A stretch of 64,000 nucleotides of DNA from NCBI RefSeq assembly GCF_024519285.1, contig NZ_JAMZCY010000001.1, positions 1,736,001-1,800,000 of the forward strand, read 5' to 3'. Within the stretch, counting starts at the first letter, position 1, and every line of letters begins with the position of its first letter. Positions 42,794 through 50,727 of the stretch are shown piece by piece. Made by a program: the position numbers and the translations under genes. The notes beneath the pieces were generated by a model. That model had not been told where the DNA came from, did no database searches, and saw nothing but the letters and a program-made list of their open reading frames with translations. The DNA is from Cohnella sp. WQ 127256. GTDB taxonomy: Bacteria > Bacillota > Bacilli > Paenibacillales > Paenibacillaceae.

Positions 42794-43993
42794 TTAGTTA
42801 TATAGCGTATTTTTTGGATCCAACGGTACTCCCATCAAATGCCGGCCGTAGTTTTCTCCCGCAAAATCGAAGTTCAAAGCCGCATGCATCGACATGATCT
42901 GGGTATCGCGCCAGAAGCGCTGCATCGGGTTGGAATCGTAGATGGAGCTCGCTCCGCTGTTTTCGAACAAGCGTCTGACCACATCGGAACTGATTTTGTT
43001 CACGAACGCGAAATCGCGCGCGCAACGCATCTTTCTCGCGACATCCACCTTGCCTGAAGACTGGAGAATCCGCACGGCTTCGTGCAAAAGCAGATCAGCG
43101 CAATCCAGCTCAGCGGACATTTCTGCGATCCGAATCTGTTGATGGCTGAAGCCGGTTACGTTCTTCTGTGAATACAAGGCGACCTTCTTCTGACTGGTTT
43201 CCACCCACAGCTCGAACGCACCGCGCGCCGCCCCATATGTCGCCGAAGCAAGGAAGAACCCTATCGTGTTCATGATCGGCAACTGATAGATTCGGCCTTG
43301 GTGAATGTCCATACCCGCCGATTTACTGAATTTCGACCACATGACCAGATCAGCCACGCGATGCTCGGGCACGAATATAGGTTCATTAATAACGATAGAC
43401 TTACTTCCGCTGGCTTTGATCCCCGCGACATGCCAATCATCTTCAACTTCGATATCTTCTCTTGGCAGCAGGAACATCAAGTGCTTCGGCAGCTGGCCTT
43501 CCTTCGTCGGCGGTTCCATTCCGCCGACCATCACCCATAAACTGTGGTCAATGCCCGATGAGAAACTCCACTTTCCGCTTAATTGAAAACCACCATCCAC
43601 TCGAATGAACTTGCCGACAGGCGCGAAGGCCGATGCGATGAGCGCGTTCTGGCTGCGTTCCCATACGTCCTTCTGCGCTTGTTCCGGCCAACCTGCCAAC
43701 ATAAAGGAATGTAGGCCAAGCAGGGTATAGCACCAGCCCGTAGAAGGATCCGCTTTCGATATTTCGATCGTCGTATCGATCAACGCTTCGAGCGGCAGTT
43801 CATGCCCACCGAAAGCTCGGGGCTGCAGAACTCTAATTAACCCGGAATCGACAATCTCTTGGATCGTCTCGTCCATCTGTTTTCTCATCGCTTCCGTTTG
43901 TTGAGCCCGCTCTCGGATTTTGGGTGCAAGCGCCTTCGCGTGAGCTAAAGCCTCATCGTAAGAATACACTTCTTGTTGAGTCGGATTTGCCAT
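42794..43993 (-). CDS. Flavin-dependent monooxygenase, acyl-CoA-dehydrogenase-like (HsaA/HpaH type)
   Basis: A 399-residue protein of the acyl-CoA dehydrogenase fold. The N-terminal helices contain RVLQPRAFGGHELP and ADPSTGWCYTLLGLHS; the middle has FQLSGKWSFSSGIDHS, and the C-terminal helical domain is of the Acyl-CoA_dh_2 type used by group D monooxygenases. The catalytic glutamate of true dehydrogenases is not evident. Such oxygenases hydroxylate phenols with reduced FMN or FAD supplied by a small reductase, making a catechol. The next-upstream gene product would then cleave that ring. AAGGCGGGG precedes the ATG. Confidence 0.8.
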   Translation of the reverse strand: MANPTQQEVYSYDEALAHAKALAPKIRERAQQTEAMRKQMDETIQEIVDSGLIRVLQPRAFGGHELPLEALIDTTIEISKADPSTGWCYTLLGLHSFMLAGWPEQAQKDVWERSQNALIASAFAPVGKFIRVDGGFQLSGKWSFSSGIDHSLWVMVGGMEPPTKEGQLPKHLMFLLPREDIEVEDDWHVAGIKASGSKSIVINEPIFVPEHRVADLVMWSKFSKSAGMDIHQGRIYQLPIMNTIGFFLASATYGAARGAFELWVETSQKKVALYSQKNVTGFSHQQIRIAEMSAELDCADLLLHEAVRILQSSGKVDVARKMRCARDFAFVNKISSDVVRRLFENSGASSIYDSNPMQRFWRDTQIMSMHAALNFDFAGENYGRHLMGVPLDPKNTLYN

Positions 43994-44023
43994 CTTAATC
44001 CCCGCCTTTCTTCGATCGTCTAA

Positions 44024-44965
44024 TTACTTAATGATTTTGCCGTCCTTAGTCCATGGCATTTCATTGCCCCATGCGTCGTTCGGGTTTTCGGACAGTCTCC
44101 ACATATACGGGCCGAAGTCAGGTGCAAAGATCAAATGTGCGCCGGAATACAGCTCAAAGCGGTTTCCGCCCGGTTCATCCACGTAGAAGAAGAAACCTTC
44201 CGCGATTTTGTGACGAGTAGGAGCTCCCATCACCAATGTGTATCCGCTTTCGATAATGTGATCAGCGGCCATCAATACCTCTTCTCGGCTCTCAACGGCA
44301 TAGCACACATGGTTGATCAAACCGCGTTTTCCGCTTTGATCGCCCAACAGCGCGATATCGTGGGACAGGTTCGTCACTGAGAACCATGCACCGATTTCTT
44401 TACTGATCGGTTCATCCAGCAGAATGCCTTCCCGATGGTAGAAGCCAAGTCCTTGATAAAACTCGCGGCATTTCGGGACATCAGTGCTGTGAAGAGTAAC
44501 ATGGTCCAAACGGCGAGGCGCCACGCCGCGTCCATGGTTCTTCTGTGGACGGTTATGCCATACGCTTTTCAATTCCTCAGGTGCCGTGTAAAGATCAACG
44601 TCCCAGAATATCTCTTCCAAATGGCCGTCCGGAGACTCGAATTGGAAGGCCTTCCCGTGACCAATATCCCCCTCGATCCAACCTTTGCCGCGGCCTGAGC
44701 TCTCAATATGCTTGACAGCGTCTTCAAGCGCTTCGGCACTATCTGCTCTCCAACCGATGTGTCCCAACCCTTTGGTCGTATGATCCGTAATTTTCAAACT
44801 GTGGTGGTGGAACTCGCCCCACGCTCTGAAATACACGGATTTTCCGTCTCGAGCAGACTCTTCTAGACCAATAACGTCTTTAAAGAATTTGACGGTGTCG
44901 TCCACTTTCGGGCTGTATAGCTCCACGTGGCCCAATTGGGAAATATAATGCGGATTTCTTGCCAT
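44024..44965 (-). CDS. Type I extradiol ring-cleavage dioxygenase (VOC fold)
   Basis: A 313-residue two-domain vicinal-oxygen-chelate enzyme. The three metal ligands of active extradiol dioxygenases are present in the C-terminal domain: His155 (RRLDHVTLHS), His219 (LINHVCYAV) and Glu271 (GNRFELYSG). It would open a catechol ring next to its hydroxyls with Fe(II) or Mn(II) and O2. The frame extends to 45073, but AAGGAGG lies nine bases before the ATG at 44965. It is the first gene of the catabolic operon; transcription from the sigma-54 promoter at 45016-45033 would leave a leader of about 41 bases. Confidence 0.9.
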   Translation of the reverse strand: MARNPHYISQLGHVELYSPKVDDTVKFFKDVIGLEESARDGKSVYFRAWGEFHHHSLKITDHTTKGLGHIGWRADSAEALEDAVKHIESSGRGKGWIEGDIGHGKAFQFESPDGHLEEIFWDVDLYTAPEELKSVWHNRPQKNHGRGVAPRRLDHVTLHSTDVPKCREFYQGLGFYHREGILLDEPISKEIGAWFSVTNLSHDIALLGDQSGKRGLINHVCYAVESREEVLMAADHIIESGYTLVMGAPTRHKIAEGFFFYVDEPGGNRFELYSGAHLIFAPDFGPYMWRLSENPNDAWGNEMPWTKDGKIIK

Positions 44966-45015
44966 TGAATAAATCCTCCTTGTAATGTGATGAGATAATT
45001 CTCCCACCTTACAAC

Positions 45016-45033
45016 TAGCAATTTCCATGCCAA
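45016..45033 (-). promoter_or_regulatory. Sigma-54 (-24/-12) promoter of the catabolic operon
   Basis: The minus strand TTGGCATGGAAATTGCTA has the invariant GG and GC ten bases apart with the surrounding TTGGCA and TTGC of the consensus. The predicted start is near 45006, about 41 bases before the ATG of the dioxygenase gene. Confidence 0.85.
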
Positions 45034-45072
45034 CTTTAAGATAATAAGCGAAATCCACTTCATGAAAACACA

Positions 45073-45090
45073 TGTAAGCAAGCGTTTACA
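45073..45090 (-). promoter_or_regulatory. Cre-like palindrome upstream of the sigma-54 promoter
   Basis: Minus strand TGTAAACGCTTGCTTACA: TGTAA and TTACA ends around a CG core. It matches the cre consensus with two misfits and lies about 70 bases upstream of the sigma-54 start site. Confidence 0.4.
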
Positions 45091-45162
45091 GCAAAAAATA
45101 CTCTGATTTTTTTTTATGTCCATTCGCTCGCGAGCAACAATCTGTCCATTTTCCGAACAATT

Positions 45163-45210
45163 CGACATTTCGATCGTACACCTGCAGGGAAGTGTCCGAA
45201 TGTCGTACAC
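45163..45210. promoter_or_regulatory. Candidate upstream activator sites
   Basis: CGACATTTCG (45163-45172) is matched by an inverted CGAATGTCG (45197-45205), and TCGTACAC occurs twice as a direct repeat (45174-45181 and 45203-45210). Lying 157-204 bases before the predicted start, these are plausible binding sites for the sigma-54 activator encoded next door. Confidence 0.4.
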
Positions 45211-45213
45211 ATC

Positions 45214-45256
45214 AAAAAAAAGAGCGACAAGCAATATAGGTTGCCCGTCACTCTTT
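45214..45256 (-). terminator. Terminator of the activator gene
   Basis: AAAGAGTGACGGGCAA pairs with TTGCTTGTCGCTCTTT (16 bp including wobbles) around CCTATA, followed by a run of eight T on the minus strand. It separates the activator gene from the catabolic operon. Confidence 0.9.
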
Positions 45257-45269
45257 GCAAACTGCAATA

Positions 45270-47006
45270 CTAATCAATTTTGTATTTCTTCATCTTTTCA
45301 TACAAAGTAGACCTGGATATGCCCAGTTGCTTAGCTGCCAAGCTTTTATTCCATCCAACGTCCGTCAAAATTTTGATAATGACTTGCCGTTCGGCTGTTT
45401 GAAGTCTGTTAGGATCTTTCTCAAAGAAGGGCTTCAATTCGTACGTCGCTTTGAATCCACCGCTCGCAAAGGGCTCAACAATCCGTTTTGGCAGATGCCT
45501 AAGCTCGATCGTCTCCCCGGACAACACAACCGTCCGTTCCACTGCGTTCTCGAGTTCCCTGATGTTCCCTGGCCAAGAGTAGTTTATCAAACAACTCAGT
45601 GCCTCTTGCGAAAGTTCGGGTGCTTTGACCAGATGTCTTTCTGCTGCCTTCGCAATAAACTTTCCTACCAGGTAGGGAATATCCTCGGGACGTTCCCTCA
45701 AGGATGGAATCACCAAATGCATTACATATATCCGATAATATAAATCCAAGCGGAAGTTACCGTTCTTGACTTCATCCTCCAGATTTCGGTTCGTTGCTGC
45801 GATGATTCGGAAATCCACAGGAATCGTTTCGCTGCCTCCGACCCTGGCGATGGTCTTGCTCTGAATGACTCGCAACAGCTTAGCCTGCATATCCAACGGC
45901 ATTTCTCCGATTTCGTCCAAGAAGACCGTGCCCCCATTGGCAAGCTCGAACTTACCGAATCGCCCGCCTTTTCTAGCTCCGGTAAACGCACCATCCACGT
46001 AACCGAACAGTTCGCTTTCCACTAGGTCTCTAGGAATTGCAGAACAATCGATTACGACGAACGGCCCCTTCGAGCGTAAGCTATAGTTATGGATGGCTTG
46101 AGCAATTAACTCCTTTCCCGTCCCGCTCTCCCCTTCAATCAAAATCGTAGTCTCTGTTTTGGCAGCAGTTTTCGCTAGGTGAATTACTTCTTCCATCGCA
46201 TTGCTGCGGTAATAGACATCTTCGAATCGAAAAATCGAATGCGAACCGACCATGTCGGCATACATTTTTTGCACGGTTTTTACTTTTTCGAAAATGAATA
46301 TAGCACCAACGAGCTGTTTGCGATCGTCCCAAATGGGCAGTGCGGAGAAGACAAGACGGGCTTGAGCTTTTGGAATCGGTATCGTAAATTCCCGGTGATA
46401 CCACTGTTGTCCAGTCTTCAAAACATTCAACAACTGGTCTTGCCCTGCAAGAACGTCGTACATATATTTTCCAATGACACGGTCTGCGGACGTATTCAGC
46501 AAAACGGCACCGTTCGTGTTTAAATACGTAATAACGCCGAAACGGTCGACGGTCATGTACCCATGCGAGACTGCCTCGCAAATAGCCCTTTGGTATTCAC
46601 TTTTTAAAAATACCTTCTCGACAGTTCGGTTATGAACGAATTCGTGGCTGATCAACTCCGCAGTCATATAGACATAACTTGCGAGAAGCAAGTCGTTCTG
46701 AATAGATCTTGCCACGATATAATACAAAGGATCCTCGTCGTACAGGATAGGAATCGAATACGCCCAAAAGTCGGAGTACCGACAGGTTTCTTCCGACAAA
46801 TCCAAAATGTCCAGCCATAGCAGCTTGGCTTGGTTTACATTCGCTTCAACCGATATGGATCTCTGGCCAGCATCATACAGATAGACCAGACGTCCGTCCG
46901 GCTTGACGAAGTACAAATCGATATCATTATTCCGTAGAATGGATCCTTCGATGAATATACGTTCAACGATGGCGTGTAAATGTTTGTTGTTCGTATCGAC
47001 CTTCAT
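45270..47006 (-). CDS. Sigma-54-dependent transcriptional activator (PAS, AAA+, Fis)
   Basis: A 578-residue enhancer-binding protein. An N-terminal sensor of about 125 residues is followed by a PAS domain ([18 protein letters not shown], about 145-240). The AAA+ domain has Walker A GESGTGKE (about 292-299), the sigma-54 contact loop GAFTGA (339-344) and Walker [14 protein letters not shown]. The C-terminal Fis-type helix-turn-helix is [20 protein letters not shown]. The layout recalls AcoR-type regulators, which respond to small metabolites. It would drive the sigma-54 promoter just downstream. A terminator separates the two units, and a cre box upstream predicts glucose repression. Confidence 0.9.
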   Translation of the reverse strand: MKVDTNNKHLHAIVERIFIEGSILRNNDIDLYFVKPDGRLVYLYDAGQRSISVEANVNQAKLLWLDILDLSEETCRYSDFWAYSIPILYDEDPLYYIVARSIQNDLLLASYVYMTAELISHEFVHNRTVEKVFLKSEYQRAICEAVSHGYMTVDRFGVITYLNTNGAVLLNTSADRVIGKYMYDVLAGQDQLLNVLKTGQQWYHREFTIPIPKAQARLVFSALPIWDDRKQLVGAIFIFEKVKTVQKMYADMVGSHSIFRFEDVYYRSNAMEEVIHLAKTAAKTETTILIEGESGTGKELIAQAIHNYSLRSKGPFVVIDCSAIPRDLVESELFGYVDGAFTGARKGGRFGKFELANGGTVFLDEIGEMPLDMQAKLLRVIQSKTIARVGGSETIPVDFRIIAATNRNLEDEVKNGNFRLDLYYRIYVMHLVIPSLRERPEDIPYLVGKFIAKAAERHLVKAPELSQEALSCLINYSWPGNIRELENAVERTVVLSGETIELRHLPKRIVEPFASGGFKATYELKPFFEKDPNRLQTAERQVIIKILTDVGWNKSLAAKQLGISRSTLYEKMKKYKID

Positions 47007-47066
47007 CGTATCCCCCCTGAAAAATCGACGTTAAAAAATCTAGGCTTTTCCAGTTTAACTTTATCA

Positions 47067-47080
47067 CGAAAGCGCTTTCA
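47067..47080 (-). promoter_or_regulatory. CcpA cre site before the activator gene
   Basis: Minus strand TGAAAGCGCTTTCG: 13 of 14 positions fit the cre consensus, with a perfect GAAAGCGCTTTC core palindrome. It lies 61-74 bases before the activator ATG. Confidence 0.75.
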
Positions 47081-47154
47081 GATTCTATCGTTTTGGCGAC
47101 TTCTTTTTGTTTATATCCCGACATAAAGATATAGGTAGCAGCGTCCGTCCATTA

Positions 47155-47223
47155 TCACCCTCCGCAAAATGTTTCCGTATGACCACCCGTGTAGCCTAAG
47201 GCAACACCCAGAAATATGACTCC
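47155..47223 (-). pseudogene. Fragment of an msrA gene
   Basis: The minus strand can be read as [14 protein letters not shown], close to the [16 protein letters not shown] block of the msrAB gene at 10508. The DNA agrees at roughly 36 of 44 bases with that gene (47173-47216). No start, catalytic GCFWC or continuation was found, and a stop follows, so it is a fossil. The rest of the gap 47007-47333 holds the cre site and, near 47270-47320, the presumed promoter of the hydrolase gene. Confidence 0.6.
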
Positions 47224-47333
47224 TTATTCTAATTGTAAACCGAGAAAAACAGTAAATGCCACATTTCTTATACAATCGTTTATGATAAGAGTAACAGTGA
47301 CAGAATGAATCGAAACCGTTAGGAGGATCAACG

Positions 47334-48197
47334 ATGGGTTACAGCCCAATGGAATGGCTATGCGCGGATGGTACTCCTATGCATGCATGCGAATGGAGAC
47401 TTGATCAATCTAACAAACCTACAGCCGTGATTGGTCTTGTTCATGGTATGGGCGAACACATGGGCCGCTATGCCCATGTGGCGGAGATGCTGAATAAAGA
47501 AGGCTATACCGTTATCGGATTCGACCAGAGGGGTCATGGACGCACGGAGGGGAAACGCGGTCATGTGCCCACCTATGAAGGTCTTCTTGAAGGGTTAGAT
47601 TTACTGATTGCGGAAGCCAAACGTAAATACCCAGAGCTCCCCCTCTTCTTGTTCGGGCATAGTATGGGTGGAAATGTAACGCTTAATTACCTCTTAAGAA
47701 GACAGCCTCAGATCGCGGGTGCGATCGTGACCGGTCCGTGGTTGAAGCTTGCCTTTAAGCCTCCTTCTCTACAATCCGTCGTTGGTAAATTAATCGAAAA
47801 GATATATCCGACATACACGAACAACCGTCCGATTAATGCAACCAATCTCACGACCGATCCCGCAATGATCGAACGTTACGTCAACGATAATCTGGGTCAT
47901 GGGAACATAACAGCGAGGTTCTTCTTTGGTGTTCAAGGTGCTGGGAAATGGGCACTGGAGCATGCGAAGGATTTGACGGTTCCGTTGCTGTTAATGCATG
48001 GTGGAGATGACAAGGTCACTTCCATTCAAGCAAGTAAGCAATTCGCCGAGCAGGCGGGTTCTCTATGTAGCTGGCGAGAATGGCCAGGCTTTAAGCATGA
48101 GCTGCATAATGAATTGAAACGCGAAGAAGTGTTTACGGTCATGAAGAGCTGGTTAACGGAGCAACTAACCGGCATTAAAGCCAGCCACAACGAATAG
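47334..48197 (+). CDS. Alpha/beta hydrolase, monoacylglycerol lipase/lysophospholipase-like
   Basis: A 287-residue serine hydrolase of the 'serine aminopeptidase S33/Hydrolase_4' type. The opening GLVHGMGEHMGRYAHVAEML and GFDQRGHGRTEGKRGHV are the standard blocks; the nucleophile is in LFGHSMGGNVTLNY, the acid in MHGGDDKVTS and the His in GFKHELHNE. Such enzymes hydrolyse monoacylglycerols or lysophospholipids in the cytoplasm. AGGAGG precedes the ATG. It stands alone, divergent from the activator gene and ended by a strong terminator. Confidence 0.85.
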   Translation: MGYSPMEWLCADGTPMHACEWRLDQSNKPTAVIGLVHGMGEHMGRYAHVAEMLNKEGYTVIGFDQRGHGRTEGKRGHVPTYEGLLEGLDLLIAEAKRKYPELPLFLFGHSMGGNVTLNYLLRRQPQIAGAIVTGPWLKLAFKPPSLQSVVGKLIEKIYPTYTNNRPINATNLTTDPAMIERYVNDNLGHGNITARFFFGVQGAGKWALEHAKDLTVPLLLMHGGDDKVTSIQASKQFAEQAGSLCSWREWPGFKHELHNELKREEVFTVMKSWLTEQLTGIKASHNE

Positions 48198-48210
48198 ATC
48201 ATCCAACAAA

Positions 48211-48256
48211 GAAACCCCTTAATTCAGCGAAGTATCTCGCGAATCCAGGGGTTTTC
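48211..48256. terminator. Bidirectional terminator
   Basis: GAAACCCCT and AGGGGTTTTC with further inner pairing (ATTC/GAAT and GCGA/TCGC) form a long interrupted stem between two convergent genes. Confidence 0.85.
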
Positions 48257-48268
48257 GGTGTCCTTACC

Positions 48269-49831
48269 CTAAGGACGCTTCACTTTATAGTAATCTTGTA
48301 AGAGCGGAATAAGTCCAAGCGGATTTTTCCGTAAATCCTTTGCACTGAAGAAAATATCTCCCTTTACTACAGGAACCTTTTTATTATATTCGAGCTGATT
48401 AATGATTTCTTGCGCGCTACTCCAGCCCGCTTCTGTCGTTCCAAGCTTATACGGAGCATGACCAATATAGAGGTCGACATTCGTCCCTTCTACTTCCTTG
48501 GCCCACCAATTGACCAGAGTATCGTATTGGGCTATTTTCAGAGATAGGCTCCAATAGATTTGCGGTGTCACATAATCGATCCACTCTTGTTTGATCCAGG
48601 TACGTACATCCGCATACATATTGTCATAAGCAGTAACACCTGCTTTCGTATCTGAGCCGGTCGGATCTATGGATTGATTGCGCCATACGCCAAAAGGGCT
48701 AATCCCGAACTGAACCTGTGACTTCGATTTACGAATCGATTGGCCTAACTGTTCAACAAATTGATTAATGTTATCCCTGCGCCAATCCGCTTTATTCGTA
48801 ATAGATTTAGCGTTGTAGGTGAGGTAAGTGGAATCATCATCGAACACCCCGTTTGATGGATAGAAATAATCGTCGAGATGTACTCCGTCGATGTCATAAC
48901 CTTTCACGACTTCCATAATGACGTCGATAATATGCTGCCGAGCTTCTGGGATACCAGGGTTGATGTACAATAAGCTACCTGATTTCACTATCCATTCCGG
49001 GTTCGTGATGGCTATGTGATTTGCAGCCAGGTTCTCGGTCTTCGCATCTGTATTCGCCCTGAACGGGTTGAACCAAGCATGAAATTCCATTCCACGGTTG
49101 TGGGTTTCCTCAATCATGAATTGTAATGGATCGTAGTCTGGAGCTAATCCCTGCTTTCCTTGCAGGAATTTCGACCAAGGAACAAGCTGCGACGGGTAGA
49201 AGCTATCCGCTGCCGGACGCACCTGCACGAACACCGTATTAATACCCATTCCTTGCAGCTCATCTAGCATTTGTATGTACTCTTGCTTCTGCTGGGCTGA
49301 CTTTCCATAAGAGCTGCTTGAAGGCCAATCCAAGTTAAATACAGTAGACACCCATGCTCCTGTTAGCGTCTTGTCCTCAAGTCCTTTCTCTGATTGAAGC
49401 TTAATCATCTGTTCAGATTGAACCCATGTGACGAGTAGCTTCATTTGATTGCTTACAAAACGAATGGGGACCATCGTCCGCCCTTTGATAATCTGGATGG
49501 ATGCATCTAACTCCACTTGCTCCCCGTTTACGATGGCGTACTTTTGTCCGCTCTTCATGCTTAAGGTTAAATCATTGTATGTAATGGTCGCTGTTTTCTC
49601 GCTTTGCGACCAGGCTACGCCTGCACCGAGATTTTTGCTAATGACACTAAGCGGGACCATCGTTACGTTCACTTTGGGAATAATATACGGTGGGACGTCT
49701 GCATTGATTTTTTTCCCATCTAGATAAATACTAATTGCAGTGGGGGATTTAGCAGAAGCTGGAACGCTCATTACAGATATACATAAGGTAAAACATAGAG
49801 CAAATAACAGAAAACGATTACGAAAATGCAT
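48269..49831 (-). CDS. Secreted GHL10/DUF187-family glycoside hydrolase with copper-amine-oxidase-like N-domain
   Basis: A 520-residue exported protein. A signal peptide ends near VPASAK, followed by a stalk-type 'copper amine oxidase N-terminal-like' domain (residues about 35-140; GRTMVPIRFVSNQM), a module common in Paenibacillus secreted proteins. Then comes a TIM barrel of the GHL10 (YngK-like) family: GAWVSTVFNLDWPS, FVQVRPAADSFYPS, EFHAWFNPFRAN and GVHLDDYFYPS. These enzymes are thought to act on cell-wall or exopolysaccharide glycans. The frame opens at 49879, but GGAGGG precedes the ATG at 49831. Confidence 0.85.
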   Translation of the reverse strand: MHFRNRFLLFALCFTLCISVMSVPASAKSPTAISIYLDGKKINADVPPYIIPKVNVTMVPLSVISKNLGAGVAWSQSEKTATITYNDLTLSMKSGQKYAIVNGEQVELDASIQIIKGRTMVPIRFVSNQMKLLVTWVQSEQMIKLQSEKGLEDKTLTGAWVSTVFNLDWPSSSSYGKSAQQKQEYIQMLDELQGMGINTVFVQVRPAADSFYPSQLVPWSKFLQGKQGLAPDYDPLQFMIEETHNRGMEFHAWFNPFRANTDAKTENLAANHIAITNPEWIVKSGSLLYINPGIPEARQHIIDVIMEVVKGYDIDGVHLDDYFYPSNGVFDDDSTYLTYNAKSITNKADWRRDNINQFVEQLGQSIRKSKSQVQFGISPFGVWRNQSIDPTGSDTKAGVTAYDNMYADVRTWIKQEWIDYVTPQIYWSLSLKIAQYDTLVNWWAKEVEGTNVDLYIGHAPYKLGTTEAGWSSAQEIINQLEYNKKVPVVKGDIFFSAKDLRKNPLGLIPLLQDYYKVKRP

Positions 49832-49936
49832 TTTTAATACCCTCCAGATCAGCTGTATTGAATCTAGTAAATCACACACTCAAGCGACTCTGTTAATATA
49901 GACGCTCCGATAGAGCAGTTGTTGCACACAAAAAGC

Positions 49937-49968
49937 AAAAAAAGCGTCCTCACTAGGAGTGACGCTTC
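49937..49968 (-). terminator. Terminator of the secreted-protein gene
   Basis: Minus strand AAGCGTC and GACGCTT, with an inner CTC/GAG pair, followed by seven T. It lies 12 bases after the stop of the gene at 49981. Confidence 0.9.
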
Positions 49969-49980
49969 TATTATTGTCGA

Positions 49981-50493
49981 TTAAGGAACATACTGCTGTG
50001 TAATCTTGACAACCTTATTATCGTGTATTTCTAAATGATAAGGGAATTCCGCTAGGTTCATTTCAGACGGTTCCGACATTTCTTCGATCAATTTAGCAAC
50101 ACTGATCTCTTCGTTCCATACAATATCCGCTTCCGCAACATTTCCTGTCCGATTGTAGATTTGCATGAATACCTTGGCATCCGCTGCGACTTCTAGCGTT
50201 TGAAGTTGTGTATCCTCATTCACGATATAGTAGCCATCTGGAGCCTCAGTCATTTCCGGGTCTTGTTCCTTCTCACGAAATACTTTGTTGGCCTCTTCCC
50301 CTTCATACCATTGTATGAAATCCGCATTCAGATAGATCTTACCGTTCTTCTGATAGATTTGATCGATGTAAGCGACATGGGTGTCCGAATCTCTTGGAAC
50401 AGGCATGTAATCATTCGTGTTCGCTTGAATAAATCCAAAGGACATGAACCCGAATAACACGGCGACGAAGCTAAAAAGCATTTTGTTAACCAT
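49981..50493 (-). CDS. Secreted protein of unknown function
   Basis: A 170-residue protein with a signal peptide (MVNKMLFSFVAVLFGFMSFGFIQA would be cleaved near QA-NT). The mature part is acidic and has the sequence AYIDQIYQKNGKIYLNADFIQWYEGEEA, an arrangement ('I-D-Q-I-x(n)-L-x-A-D-x-I-x-W-Y-x-G-x-x-A') common to a small Bacillales family of exported proteins. I know no function for it. A GTG at 50535 is in frame, but the ATG at 50493 opens the signal peptide. It is monocistronic with a terminator after it. Confidence 0.6.
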   Translation of the reverse strand: MVNKMLFSFVAVLFGFMSFGFIQANTNDYMPVPRDSDTHVAYIDQIYQKNGKIYLNADFIQWYEGEEANKVFREKEQDPEMTEAPDGYYIVNEDTQLQTLEVAADAKVFMQIYNRTGNVAEADIVWNEEISVAKLIEEMSEPSEMNLAEFPYHLEIHDNKVVKITQQYVP

Positions 50494-50623
50494 AACCGCA
50501 TTCTCTCCTTCAGGGCCCCTAACAGAAGCCTTCACTTTCCATTAGCCATTAGACGGAAATGCTAAACGGAAAGTTTCATGTCCTTACCGTAAAAATTAAA
50601 TTTTTTTAATGTGTGACAATGGG

Positions 50624-50666
50624 AAAAATCCCCTCATCGTCAATCTATTGCGAGGGGATGGTTTTT
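50624..50666. terminator. Bidirectional terminator
   Basis: AAAAATCCCCTC and GAGGGGATGGTTTTT pair across 16 bases. It lies between the acetyltransferase gene and the secreted-protein gene; nothing else is seen in the gap 50494-50727. Confidence 0.7.
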
Positions 50667-50727
50667 AGTCTGTGTGGCCATGTTAATTTCCTTAAATATT
50701 TCGTATTTCGATCCATTGTACTCTCAA

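Noticed and set aside
44966-45073. N-terminal extension of the dioxygenase frame by 36 codons
   Set aside because: It would cross the sigma-54 promoter; the ATG at 44965 has an AAGGAGG site and the family N-terminus.
45126-45135. Perfect palindrome GCTCGCGAGC near the sigma-54 promoter
   Set aside because: Ten bases, single occurrence and no matching second copy; more likely chance than a regulator site.
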